Below are positions 1 through 7,774 of a stretch of 13,711 bases of DNA, one piece after another. This DNA comes from Chthonomonas sp. UBA2387. Its GTDB lineage: Bacteria; Armatimonadota; Fimbriimonadia; Fimbriimonadales; Fimbriimonadaceae. A program made the translations under genes and the position numbers. Where the stretch lies: contig DDSP01000036.1 of NCBI GenBank assembly GCA_002343445.1, forward strand, positions 1 to 13,711. The letters run 5' to 3'. The number at the start of each line of letters is the position of its first letter. Position 1 is the stretch's first letter. Under the pieces are notes generated by a model, which was not told the DNA's origin, made no database searches, and saw only the letters and a program-made list of their open reading frames with translations.

Positions 1-195
1 ATGCGGACGATCTGCTCTTCTGTGAATCACGACATACTTCATGTTTCCTCCAAAGGACGGGGGCGACTCATCTTGCGACGTCTTTGGTTTCGGGGAGCAA
101 ACCGGGCGCATCAGGACGGGTATTCGAAGGCGTCGCGAACGCGGCTTAGGTCGCACGACGTACTTGGGATAGTGCATGGCGCACACTAGTGTTCG

Positions 196-1647
196 ATGAA
201 CGTCCTGCTCGTGAATCCGCCGAACCACCGCTTCGACACGGTCCATCTGGCGCCGCATCTGGGACTGCTTCGTCTTGCCGAGGTTGGCCTGGAGTGCGGG
301 GCAAGGCCAAGCGTCTTGGATCTTTCGCTTCCGAATTGGGCGGCTTTGGCGGACTTCGAGGAGGAGTTCTATGAGAAGGCGGTAGCGGCAATCTGCGATC
401 GCGAGCCGGCCGTCCTTGGTTTGACCTCCATGGGAGTGAACTCGCACGTCGCGATCAGGCTCGCGACGCTCGTCCGCGACAGGTTGCCATCGTGCTGGGT
501 CGTCTTAGGTGGACCACATTTTGGTGCGATCGCGGAGGTGCTGGGCGAACTGTGTCCGTTCGATTTTGTCGTTCGAGGTTCTGCCGAGGAAGAATTGAGG
601 GCGATCCTCCAGGCTCGCGCACGCAACGATCGGCCGAGCAATCCGGCGATCGTGGGAGGCCCAGGCGGGCCCATGCGCGCGCTGGGACCGAGGGAGTCCA
701 TGCGATCCATTGATCTGCCGGCCTACTTCGCGGCGAACCCGGTTCGGCTCGGTCTAGTCGAATCGGGCAGGGGATGCGTCTTCAACTGCTCCTTCTGTTA
801 CAGCCCTGGACACTTCGGTAAGGCCGTGTTCCGGAGCCTCGGCCACGTAATGGACGACCTGAAGGACATGAAGGAGCGAGGGTTCGGCCGACTGTTTTTC
901 GTCAACGATAACTTCGTCAACAACAGACGCGACGCCATGGAACTCCTTGAGACCATTGAGTCGTCTGAGTCGGTCATCCCCTGGCACTGCTATGCGACCA
1001 TCCCGACACTGGACCCCAAGCTGGCTTCCCAGATGGGCGCATCGGGATGCACCGACGTCTATCTAGGCATCGACGCAGTAACCGACCGTCAGAGCCGACG
1101 TTACCGAAAGCGATTCTACGGACCCAGAACCACCGACGCGATCTCCTGGCTCGTGGATGCGGGCGTCACGCCGACCGCCGCCCTGATCTTTGACGGATCC
1201 GACCACGAAGAGGAGGAATTCGATCGGACCCTTACTGCAGCGTGCGAGTTGCACAACGCGGGCGCCCGGGTTCGGATCAACCTTCTCGCCGCCTATCCAG
1301 GCACGGACCTCGGGCCGAATGGCGAGCTCCGGTATTCGGACCTGAAGGCGCAAGTTTCGTTCGACGTACCGACTGCGGTACGTCACAACCCGCTTGCTCG
1401 GCGCTACCCAGGCGCCTTTCCCTTTCACTCGACCACCGAGCGCGAGGACGACTGGCGTCGCATCCTGTTGAGCGTGCGCGCGGCCAACGACGTTCTGCAC
1501 TCCCCCGAGTCGACGGATCGCACGCTGGATTCGCGGGACCTGATAGAGTTCTCCCGGCTGATGGCCGACAACAAGGGTATACTAGAAGTGGACAAGAGAC
1601 TATGGACAGGCATTCACGCTCAGATGTTCGCTCGATTCGCGAGGTGA
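196..1647 (+). CDS. B12-binding-type radical SAM protein
   Basis: The 483-residue protein looks like a cobalamin-binding-domain radical SAM enzyme. Residues 1-140 have the Rossmann-like N-terminal pattern: MNVLLVNPP at the start, LGLTSMG at 74-80, VVLGGPHFG at 102-110 and DFVVRGSAEEEL at 123-134. The radical SAM cluster motif CxxxCxxC is seen as C194, C198 and C201, followed by FFVNDNF at 235-240 and YPGT at 367-370. The family uses a [4Fe-4S] cluster and SAM to make a 5'-deoxyadenosyl radical; many members are methylases or ring-forming enzymes. The DxHxxG cobalamin-ligand motif is not visible, so cobalamin binding may be ligand-free or lost. The ATG at 196 is chosen because the family begins with this MxVLLVNPP strand, although no clear Shine-Dalgarno precedes it. 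A 10-bp palindrome, ACACTAGTGT, lies at 183-192 just before the start. The gene converges on the minus-strand ATPase operon. Substrate is unknown; family assignment is secure. Confidence 0.9.
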   Translation: MNVLLVNPPNHRFDTVHLAPHLGLLRLAEVGLECGARPSVLDLSLPNWAALADFEEEFYEKAVAAICDREPAVLGLTSMGVNSHVAIRLATLVRDRLPSCWVVLGGPHFGAIAEVLGELCPFDFVVRGSAEEELRAILQARARNDRPSNPAIVGGPGGPMRALGPRESMRSIDLPAYFAANPVRLGLVESGRGCVFNCSFCYSPGHFGKAVFRSLGHVMDDLKDMKERGFGRLFFVNDNFVNNRRDAMELLETIESSESVIPWHCYATIPTLDPKLASQMGASGCTDVYLGIDAVTDRQSRRYRKRFYGPRTTDAISWLVDAGVTPTAALIFDGSDHEEEEFDRTLTAACELHNAGARVRINLLAAYPGTDLGPNGELRYSDLKAQVSFDVPTAVRHNPLARRYPGAFPFHSTTEREDDWRRILLSVRAANDVLHSPESTDRTLDSRDLIEFSRLMADNKGILEVDKRLWTGIHAQMFARFAR

Positions 1648-1770
1648 CTGCGGCAACGCTTCTCAAGGCCGCGCTCGCAAGCCCATCGCGACTCGTGGTG
1701 GACCAGTCGGCCGGGTGCGAATCGGTCGCGGTTCGGGTCGCCGGGTGCCCTCACGTCGATCCTCGCGAGA

Positions 1771-2346
1771 CTAGCAAGGATAGCGACGAGCGTGCATCCT
1801 AGCGTCAGTGGTCACCGCGCGGAGGAACGCCTCAACCCAATCGCCGCGCGGTCCAGGCCGATCCAACACCGAGCGCAGCAGTTCGAACACACGCTCGGCC
1901 GGGTCGTCCACGTTCAGTGCGCTGACGGACGAATACGTCGCCACGACCCAGTCATCCGTATTGGTGCTGCTCCTAACCAGATCCTCATGGAACTGCAGCA
2001 ACGGCGACGCCAATGAGTCGTGGACGACGAACAGGCCTCGGCTCGCCGGACCAGACGCCTCGCAGTCCCAGATAATTCCGCGAAGGGGGAGACCTTTTTT
2101 TTCGCCCGTGTACTGGTAAGCGTGGCAAGCGGCATTCGGGTCGCTGTGAAGGCTTGGCGCGTCCGGTATGTTCGTGCCGCGACTGGCACCGAACCCTGGA
2201 ATCCTCTGGACGGCGTTCCAAGCAATCAGTCGCTGCGCCTCGACGACGCACTCCTTAGCTTCGCCATCACCCTCGTAGGTGCCGACCGACTGGCTCATCA
2301 AGAACACGACTCTGGTCAAAACCTGCGCAGAACCAACGGATGTCAT
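1771..2346 (-). CDS. Hypothetical protein downstream of the GHKL ATPase
   Basis: I do not recognise this 191-residue protein. It shows no signal peptide, membrane segment or cysteine cluster. It appears globular, with a hydrophobic N-terminal stretch (VLTRVVFLM, residues 9-17) and a central block with RGIIWDCEA and RGLFVVHDSL. The acidic and aromatic content suggests a soluble cytoplasmic domain. It starts 31 bp after the stop of the 825-residue ATPase on the same strand, so the two are probably co-transcribed, and it could be a partner or effector of that ATPase. A GGTGGAG stretch precedes the ATG at a rather long spacing; an internal ATG at 2298 is an alternative start. A run of eight T residues on the + strand (2095-2102) gives an A8 tract in the coding strand, a possible slippage site. 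Coding status rests on operon position and an intact frame. Confidence 0.65.
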   Translation of the reverse strand: MTSVGSAQVLTRVVFLMSQSVGTYEGDGEAKECVVEAQRLIAWNAVQRIPGFGASRGTNIPDAPSLHSDPNAACHAYQYTGEKKGLPLRGIIWDCEASGPASRGLFVVHDSLASPLLQFHEDLVRSSTNTDDWVVATYSSVSALNVDDPAERVFELLRSVLDRPGPRGDWVEAFLRAVTTDARMHARRYPC

Positions 2347-2377
2347 TTCAGATCACGCTCCACCGGCAGTATAGCGC

Positions 2378-4855
2378 CTACAGGAGGCGCGCAGCAAGAA
2401 GACCTCTTACCAACCCGACTTTGTCGCAGGCTCGAACGCCCTCGAATACGCTTGAAAACGCGATGAACTTCAGGTTTTGAAACCTCAGCCATTCGACGGA
2501 CGGCGATGTGCTGGTCGCGAAAAGGCAGCGCGGCTCGGTTCCGAACGCTAAAGCCAGGGCTTCGGCCACACGCAGGCCCATCCCGGCCCCAGCCTGGTTC
2601 AGCGAGAACCTGAGAAAGCCCTCGTGGACCACGACCAACCGCTTCAACGACCTGTCGATCTGGCACCCGATCTTCCCGCCGCAAACGGCCGAACGCAGGT
2701 CGTTAGGATGCAGGCACTCGATACCCAACTCATGGAGCGCAGGGCTGTCATACGAACTGATCCTCTCGTCGACGATCGTTACTGCGAACTGCATCGCTTC
2801 CACGAATCGTAACAGGCACTCCGCTTCGAAGATTCGGCCATTTGCGGTCGCGAGGAGGAGGTCGTGGATACTCACGGGAACCTGCCGATCGGCGCAACGC
2901 CACCTTCGACGCTCAGCGTGGACCAACTCGATGGTGAAGTTGCTATTCTCGCCCTTGTCGACCGGCGCCTCTGTTACGATTCCGATGTCCTGCCGAAGCT
3001 CGATCGGCGCTTCGTACAAGGCGTACCTTCCTTCAGGCAACAGAATCGTCGTTGGGAAGAGCCCGAGAAGTCCCTTTATTGCGACCAGGTCGTGGGTCTG
3101 GCGGGCCCCCTCTGCAGTGGAGCGCACCAGACCCAGCGGGGTCCCGCTGGCCAGCGGCTCCGTGCCATCCTCGACGCAGACGATCCGCTCCGCATCCTGG
3201 GAACCCCCGGAGACGAAGGGTCCTCGCACCTCGGTGACGACTACCTCCTTTCGGACGGCAACGTAGTATCGCGAAACCCCTAGACCGACCTCGGACCGAA
3301 TGTGCTCTATCATCAACGGAGGTGGCTCAAGGGCAGTAGGCACGTTGCTCAAGCACGCTCTCACTACGCTCGCATAGCTCTCGCTCGCACCGCGCTGATC
3401 GGCGAGCACACTCGCCGCGTAGAGCATGTCCCTGATGCCCATGCCGGCTCCAGTACCCGCCTCACTCATGGAGCTCAGGACTCCAGACACTGTCTGCGTG
3501 GTCGTCTCCTCTTGACACGGGACGTCTATCGCGAGCGTCCTGTATCGTTCGGCAAGCGCAATCTGCATTTGCGTGTTGAAAACGAGCCTCTTGGGGACCG
3601 CGACGTTCTCTAAGACGGTGATCTGCAAGCCCTGATCCGAATCAGTTGCATCCTTGATCGCCCTCAGCTCTCGCTCCGACGCGTGCTTGATGAGGTTTCG
3701 CAGCAAGTTTTCGACGATACTCTGGACCAAACCGAGCCCTCTCGCACCGAAGGGCAGAGACCACATCACCCGAGGGTCTGAGCCGGTGTACGTCACGAAG
3801 ATATGGTCGCATCGACGAGACACGACTTCATCGGATTCGTCTGACCGGGCGAGCAGATCGTAGTAACAGATAGATCGAGTGACCTCGGGATCCAGCACGT
3901 CTCGCGGAATCGTGGTCGCGTAGCGCGGCCACCGATCACTCGAAGAGAGCAAAGAAAACAGCTGCTGTCGCTCAAACGCGTGGGACAATAGCGACTTGAG
4001 GGCCAGTCGATGCCGCTTATCGTTGTTCGCGTACCGTGTCAAAACGCGGTGTTGGACCACTAGGGCCGCGTGACTGAGGTTGTGACCGAATTGGCTTAAG
4101 TGGTCCCGGCTGGTCCTGAGCTCGCGTTCAAGCTGGGCCACGTACTCGATGTGGCAATACGTGGTGAGCCCGTGCGCAAATAGACTGCAAGCGTCCAGGA
4201 GTTCTCGAGCTGCTTTGCGACTCCCAATCCTTTTGAACGCGAATGCACCGTTGACGCTGTGTCGAACCGGCTCGCCCGTCCCGGCGTTCTCGTGCCGGAC
4301 GTCAGTATGCGCTTCGGAGGACGTCGGCTTGGCGAGGCTGCACGCGACAAAGGCGATGTTGTGGGTGTAATGGAGATTCACTCTATAGAGGCTGGAAAGC
4401 TCATTATGCAACGCGCTGAGAACATCACGGATACGTTCTGTCGGAGTAGTGACGGCGAGAGCTTGCTCTACGCGCTCCCGAACGGCATCTGACTCACCAC
4501 GAAGTGGCCGCACCCAGCAAGGCCCGCCCGGTGTCATGGCGAACAGCCTCGTAAGCGATAGGCCGGGAATGACGCAGTTGAGCCGCGTCTGATAATGAAC
4601 GACACGCGAATAGTCCTCGTCACTTGGAGCCAAGCACACGTTGTCATAGGGCTTTTCGCCAGAAACCTCGCCCACGCTCTCCCCCAAAAAGCGTGCCACA
4701 ATGGGATCGTCGATCGCCAGTGCAAACACCGCAGGTTCGTGATCGTGTGTCTGACACAGCTCGTGAAAGAAAAGCAACGCGCCTCGAACGGTCTCCGCAG
4801 AAAGATTCGCAAGTGCGCTCAATACTTCTTTGTAGAGGGACGTTTTTGCCGACAA
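2378..4855 (-). CDS. Large GHKL/HSP90-like ATPase with histidine-kinase-like core and receiver-like C-terminus
   Basis: This 825-residue soluble protein has a divergent GHKL ATPase centre. A DHp-like helix with FGHNLSHAA lies at residues 256-264. It is followed by a good N-box, ENLLRNLIKHAS, at 382-393. A degenerate G1 strand, ITVLENV, at 412-418 has Glu where Asp is usual. A glycine-rich ATP-lid motif, GTGAGMGIRDM, lies at 467-477. The C-terminal 130 residues look like an alpha/beta receiver-like domain, with VTIVDERI at 692-699, RLVVVHEGFL at 739-748 and FIAFS at 797-801. From memory, similar DERI / VVIHQG / TSGRG / FS patterns end other large bacterial GHKL proteins; this is unverified. 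Residues 1-240 are not recognised. The start is TTG at 4855, supported by AAAGG eight bases upstream. There are no transmembrane helices, so it should sense a cytoplasmic signal. It sits between a DUF4177-like gene and an unknown 191-residue protein. Function beyond ATP binding is inferred. Confidence 0.8.
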   Translation of the reverse strand: MSAKTSLYKEVLSALANLSAETVRGALLFFHELCQTHDHEPAVFALAIDDPIVARFLGESVGEVSGEKPYDNVCLAPSDEDYSRVVHYQTRLNCVIPGLSLTRLFAMTPGGPCWVRPLRGESDAVRERVEQALAVTTPTERIRDVLSALHNELSSLYRVNLHYTHNIAFVACSLAKPTSSEAHTDVRHENAGTGEPVRHSVNGAFAFKRIGSRKAARELLDACSLFAHGLTTYCHIEYVAQLERELRTSRDHLSQFGHNLSHAALVVQHRVLTRYANNDKRHRLALKSLLSHAFERQQLFSLLSSSDRWPRYATTIPRDVLDPEVTRSICYYDLLARSDESDEVVSRRCDHIFVTYTGSDPRVMWSLPFGARGLGLVQSIVENLLRNLIKHASERELRAIKDATDSDQGLQITVLENVAVPKRLVFNTQMQIALAERYRTLAIDVPCQEETTTQTVSGVLSSMSEAGTGAGMGIRDMLYAASVLADQRGASESYASVVRACLSNVPTALEPPPLMIEHIRSEVGLGVSRYYVAVRKEVVVTEVRGPFVSGGSQDAERIVCVEDGTEPLASGTPLGLVRSTAEGARQTHDLVAIKGLLGLFPTTILLPEGRYALYEAPIELRQDIGIVTEAPVDKGENSNFTIELVHAERRRWRCADRQVPVSIHDLLLATANGRIFEAECLLRFVEAMQFAVTIVDERISSYDSPALHELGIECLHPNDLRSAVCGGKIGCQIDRSLKRLVVVHEGFLRFSLNQAGAGMGLRVAEALALAFGTEPRCLFATSTSPSVEWLRFQNLKFIAFSSVFEGVRACDKVGLVRGLLAARLL

Positions 4856-4863
4856 CGGAAGTA

Positions 4864-4868
4864 CCTTT
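4864..4868 (-). promoter_or_regulatory. Shine-Dalgarno of the GHKL ATPase gene
   Basis: On the minus strand the sequence reads AAAGG eight bases before the TTG at 4855. It overlaps the TGA stop of the DUF4177-like gene by one base. This decides the TTG start for the 825-residue protein and implies that ribosomes finishing the small gene can re-initiate on the ATPase gene. Confidence 0.6.
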
Positions 4869-5155
4869 CACTTAAAATGCGATGTGGGTTGCCCATCGCC
4901 GATACCCCTCCGAAACACCACCACGTACACGTCGCTGTGCTGCTTGGTCGAGCCGCCGGTCAGAGTGAGGATCAGGGACAGGCATCCGCAGCCCATGCTC
5001 TCGACGATCCCGATCCGCTCCACGCTGTAGAACTCCCAGCCGTCTTTGGCGTGCCTGTCGATGACGTCCTTCAGGTAGGCCGCCGCCGCTCCCTCGGCAC
5101 GACCCATCCGCACCCCGATGTTGGGTGGAATCTGGACGGTGTGATACTCGTACAT
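4868..5155 (-). CDS. DUF4177-like small protein
   Basis: This 95-residue protein begins MYEYHTVQIPPN and contains YLKDVIDRHAKDGWEFYSVE (residues 27-46) and a final YVVVFRR strand. Those are hallmarks of the small DUF4177 type, in which a helix ending in GWE is followed by beta strands. Family function is unknown. The MGCGCLSLILTL stretch near residues 54-65 is hydrophobic and cysteine-containing, and could be a membrane-contact or packing segment. The ATG at 5155 has GAGGG just upstream; a second ATG at 5159 is in another frame. The gene is the first in the minus-strand operon: its stop lies 12 bp before the TTG start of the GHKL ATPase, and the ATPase ribosome-binding site overlaps the stop. 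This suggests stoichiometric co-expression with the ATPase rather than chance adjacency. Confidence 0.82.
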   Translation of the reverse strand: MYEYHTVQIPPNIGVRMGRAEGAAAAYLKDVIDRHAKDGWEFYSVERIGIVESMGCGCLSLILTLTGGSTKQHSDVYVVVFRRGIGDGQPTSHFK

Positions 5156-5278
5156 TCATCCCTCTGCCGTATGCGCCCGAGCCCCTGCGAACACGATCAG
5201 CGACCCGAGCAATCCTGATCTACGCCACCCAATATATCACGAACCCGCTCGGTGTGCCGACTTTCTGCAAAAAAACCT

Positions 5279-6373
5279 TCACATAATCCCCATCCGCCGC
5301 CCCAGTCCCGCCAACTTGGTCCGGTGGTGAACCAGAACAAGGCGGTCTGCCAGGTCCAACGACGACTCGAAGAGCTCCCCAGCCTCGCTGCGCTCCCCGG
5401 CTTGCCACAGGAGCTGGATGCGGCATACGTCGCGCTTGACCATGTTGGCCGAAGTCGCTGGCAGACCGGTTGCCGTTTCAAGGACGTCGTATGCCTCGTC
5501 GAGTCGGGTGAGCGCCACCAGAGCGCGCGCTCGGACCTCGAACCCTAGTGCAAGCTCTTCCCCTGTAGCCCGCTCGCATAGTTCCTCGAAGCGCGAAAGC
5601 CTGGAAGCGAGGAAGTCGGCTCCGTCGTGACCCGCTCCGATGGCGTCGAGCGCCCCCAGCAGGCGGTCTCTCGCCAAGGCCAGAGACAAGCCGTCGTGCC
5701 CGGCCATGCCTTTTCTCGCGGAGCCCAGACATTCGCCCGCCAAGTCGAACGCGGCCTCCGCCTGTGCGATCCGTCTCGGTCGGACGAGCCGCGAAGTCAC
5801 GCCCCGTAGCCAGAGAGCCCGAACGGACCTTTCGGGTTCTTCCGAGGGTTTGCACATCGCATCGAGCGCGCCGCAGACTTGGAAGGAAGTGCCGATCCTG
5901 TCCAACTGGTTGCTGCAGTCGATCAGCGCTTCCCCCAGCGCGAACGCCGTGGCGATGTGCCCGGAACCCGGACCGAACCGCTTCCACAGATCGAGCAGCG
6001 CGTTGCGCGTTTGAACGACCCGGCCCGCCGAGATTCGGTCGTGGACCTCCGACGCGAAGACCGCGGCCTGCCCGGGTCCGAAGTTCGCGAAGTCTTCGTC
6101 CATTGGGGAAGGCGCGCAAGTGGCGATCCAAGCGCGATACAGCGCTTCGCGCTGCGATGCGCTTGGGAAACCGGCCACGAGCCTCGCCAGGCTTGCGTGC
6201 GAGAGGCGCGGGTCGGGAGAGCGGACCAGCTTGGCGATCCAGCTCTCGTCCACCGCCAGATGGGCGGCGAACGCGGATTGCGAGCCCCAAACCTCCCGGA
6301 TCAGTTGCTTCAGCGCTCGCCCGAACGCGGTTGGCGCGGGGCGTTCCACGGCTTTTCTTGAGTTTTCGCTCAA
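5279..6373 (-). CDS. HTH transcriptional regulator with helical repeat (TPR-like) C-terminus
   Basis: This 364-residue protein has an N-terminal helix-turn-helix-like segment at residues 16-70 (ALKQLIREVWG, SQSAFAAHLAVDESWIAKLVR, SHASLARLVAGF), in the manner of XRE-type domains. The rest, about 100-360, is a string of amphipathic alpha helices rich in Ala, Leu and Glu, resembling TPR/helical-repeat sensor regions; no repeat register was established. The start is assigned as TTG at 6373 because AGGAGG (minus strand, 6388-6383) lies nine bases upstream in the correct frame. The ATG at 6418 would place that Shine-Dalgarno inside the gene as codons for Arg-Arg, so it is unlikely. The gene is divergent from the ATPase-led operon, with a 57-bp gap, and its first codons form a perfect inverted repeat. 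It is therefore the likely regulator of itself and/or the element. The same frame stays open far upstream, antisense to the operon; that part is not coding. Confidence 0.8.
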   Translation of the reverse strand: MSENSRKAVERPAPTAFGRALKQLIREVWGSQSAFAAHLAVDESWIAKLVRSPDPRLSHASLARLVAGFPSASQREALYRAWIATCAPSPMDEDFANFGPGQAAVFASEVHDRISAGRVVQTRNALLDLWKRFGPGSGHIATAFALGEALIDCSNQLDRIGTSFQVCGALDAMCKPSEEPERSVRALWLRGVTSRLVRPRRIAQAEAAFDLAGECLGSARKGMAGHDGLSLALARDRLLGALDAIGAGHDGADFLASRLSRFEELCERATGEELALGFEVRARALVALTRLDEAYDVLETATGLPATSANMVKRDVCRIQLLWQAGERSEAGELFESSLDLADRLVLVHHRTKLAGLGRRMGIM

Positions 6374-6377
6374 GAAA
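6354..6377. promoter_or_regulatory. Perfect 9-bp inverted repeat covering the regulator start codon
   Basis: The arms TTTCTTGAG (6354-6362) and CTCAAGAAA (6369-6377) are exact reverse complements, separated by the six bases TTTTCG. The TTG start codon of the HTH regulator (6371-6373 on the minus strand) lies within one arm. In RNA, the hairpin would pair the start codon while leaving the AGGAGG accessible. In DNA, it is a good candidate operator for the HTH protein, placed between the two divergent genes. Which of these it is cannot be told from sequence. Confidence 0.55.
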
Positions 6378-6382
6378 CCGCA

Positions 6383-6388
6383 CCTCCT
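6383..6388 (-). promoter_or_regulatory. Shine-Dalgarno AGGAGG of the HTH regulator
   Basis: This is a consensus AGGAGG on the minus strand, nine bases before the TTG at 6373. It fixes the start codon of the regulator and rejects the upstream in-frame ATG at 6418. Confidence 0.7.
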
Positions 6389-6430
6389 GCAATCAAGGCG
6401 CGAACACGGCTCCACCATCCGGATCGAGCG

Positions 6431-7774
6431 ATGAAAAGCCTCGCCGATCTGATCGAACTGGCCCTGGCCGCCGCCCTCCGTGGGCTGCCCGCGGCGAAGC
6501 ATGAAGCGTTCCCTCCGAGCGAGGGTTTCCTGCTCGGCCGAGAAGTGCCTTCCGGGCGCGAAGTGCGCCTGCGGGATTCCGAACTCCGTCGCCACGCGTA
6601 CCTGATCGGAGCGACCGGTTCGGGCAAGACGAACCTGCTGTTGCGGCTGATCGACGAAGAGACGCGCCTCGGACGGACGGTCGTCGTGCTTGACCTCCGG
6701 GGCGACTTGGCCGACCGGGTGCTGGCGCGCCGAGGCGCAGGTTCCGCGACCGCGATCGACCTGCGCCGAGACGACGCGCCGGGCTTCAACCCGCTTGCGG
6801 GCTCGGGAGATCCGCACACGCGGGCCGCCGGACTCCTCGGCACCCTTCGGGCCCAGTCGGACTCCTGGGGCGTTCAACTGGACGAGACGCTTCGCAACGC
6901 GCTGGTCGCCCTCGCCTTCGCGGGGCTGTCGCTGGGCGATCTGGAGCCGTTGCTCGAAGACGACGACTTCCGGGAGTCCGCGCTCGAAAGGTGTCCCGAC
7001 GAGACGGTCCTGCGGTTCTTTGCGCGGTACGGCTTGCTCTCGGACGAACGCCGAAGAACGTGGAGCCTGCCGGTGCTCAACAAGGTCACTCCGCTTCTGG
7101 GCGCGCCCCAGATCCGCAAGATGCTCTCGGCGCGTTCGGGCGGGGTCGATTGGAGAACGCTGCTCGACCGTCCGGGTTCCTTGATTCTGGTCGCTCTGGC
7201 GGTCCACCGCTTCCACGCCGCTTCGAGACTGATGGGCGGTCTGATGGTCGATTCCATCGAGCGGGCGGTCACCGCGCGGGCGGACGCGCCCGAGAGCTCG
7301 CGCAACCCCTGCACGCTCTTCGTCGACGAGTTCGAGACGATGGCCTGTCCCGCGTTCGCCTCGATCGTCGCCGAAGGAAGGAGGTTCGGGCTGTCGCTCG
7401 TGCTCTCCCACCAGAACCTGTCCCAAATGGAGAACTCGCTCCGGCAGACCGTTCGCAACAACGCGGCGGTCCAGCTGCTCTTCCAGACAGGGGCGGGCGA
7501 CGCCGGAGAACTGGCCCAGGACGTCGCCGGACTGGGCGGCAGAGAACAGGTCAAGGCGATCCTGACCTCGCAGAAGGTCGGAGAGGCCCTCCTGGTCCGC
7601 AGGGGCTCTCCCACTCTGCGGGTGGCGACCGAACACTCGCCCGATCCGGAGCTTTCGACCGCCCCGGCGAAGGGATCCGAGACTCTGGAAGCCCCAGCCG
7701 AAACGACGCCCGCGAAGACCCGACCTAACGCCAAGGAGGCTCGGCATGACAAACCGCCGCTCGGACTCGGTTAG
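6431..7774 (+). CDS. TraD/VirD4/HerA-like DNA-translocase ATPase
   Basis: This is a P-loop ATPase of 447 residues. The Walker A motif GATGSGKT is at 60-67 and the Walker B motif CTLFVDEF is at 294-301. The coupling-protein signature FNPL is at 119-122, and a sensor-like SHQNLSQM is at 326-333, as in TraD/TraG/VirD4-type proteins. These enzymes form hexameric rings that move DNA or nucleoprotein to a secretion channel. Unlike classical coupling proteins it lacks N-terminal transmembrane helices, having only an Ala/Leu-rich amphipathic stretch at 4-20. Membrane docking may be supplied by the downstream membrane proteins. The C-terminal ~45 residues are low-complexity (Ala, Pro, Thr, Glu) and probably disordered. 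The ATG at 6431 has only a weak purine-rich leader. The gene overlaps the start of the next one by 29 bp and leads the operon. Confidence 0.88.
   Translation: MKSLADLIELALAAALRGLPAAKHEAFPPSEGFLLGREVPSGREVRLRDSELRRHAYLIGATGSGKTNLLLRLIDEETRLGRTVVVLDLRGDLADRVLARRGAGSATAIDLRRDDAPGFNPLAGSGDPHTRAAGLLGTLRAQSDSWGVQLDETLRNALVALAFAGLSLGDLEPLLEDDDFRESALERCPDETVLRFFARYGLLSDERRRTWSLPVLNKVTPLLGAPQIRKMLSARSGGVDWRTLLDRPGSLILVALAVHRFHAASRLMGGLMVDSIERAVTARADAPESSRNPCTLFVDEFETMACPAFASIVAEGRRFGLSLVLSHQNLSQMENSLRQTVRNNAAVQLLFQTGAGDAGELAQDVAGLGGREQVKAILTSQKVGEALLVRRGSPTLRVATEHSPDPELSTAPAKGSETLEAPAETTPAKTRPNAKEARHDKPPLGLG

Noticed and set aside
1..189. A 62-codon + strand frame at the left edge.
   Set aside because: No ribosome-binding site can be judged at the edge, and composition and content do not suggest a protein or RiPP precursor. 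Nothing else recognisable lies in 1-195.
1648..1770. Convergent intergenic space expected to hold a bidirectional terminator.
   Set aside because: Only short, weak complementarities and no T tract were found.
5156..5278. Possible promoter (TATATT at 5236-5231, minus strand) for the DUF4177/GHKL operon, and a T7 run after the regulator stop as a terminator.
   Set aside because: No -35 element at proper spacing and no stable stem before the T run could be seen.
6374..6418. ATG at 6418 as start of the HTH regulator.
   Set aside because: It would turn the consensus AGGAGG into Arg-Arg codons and has no good ribosome-binding site; the TTG at 6373 fits better.
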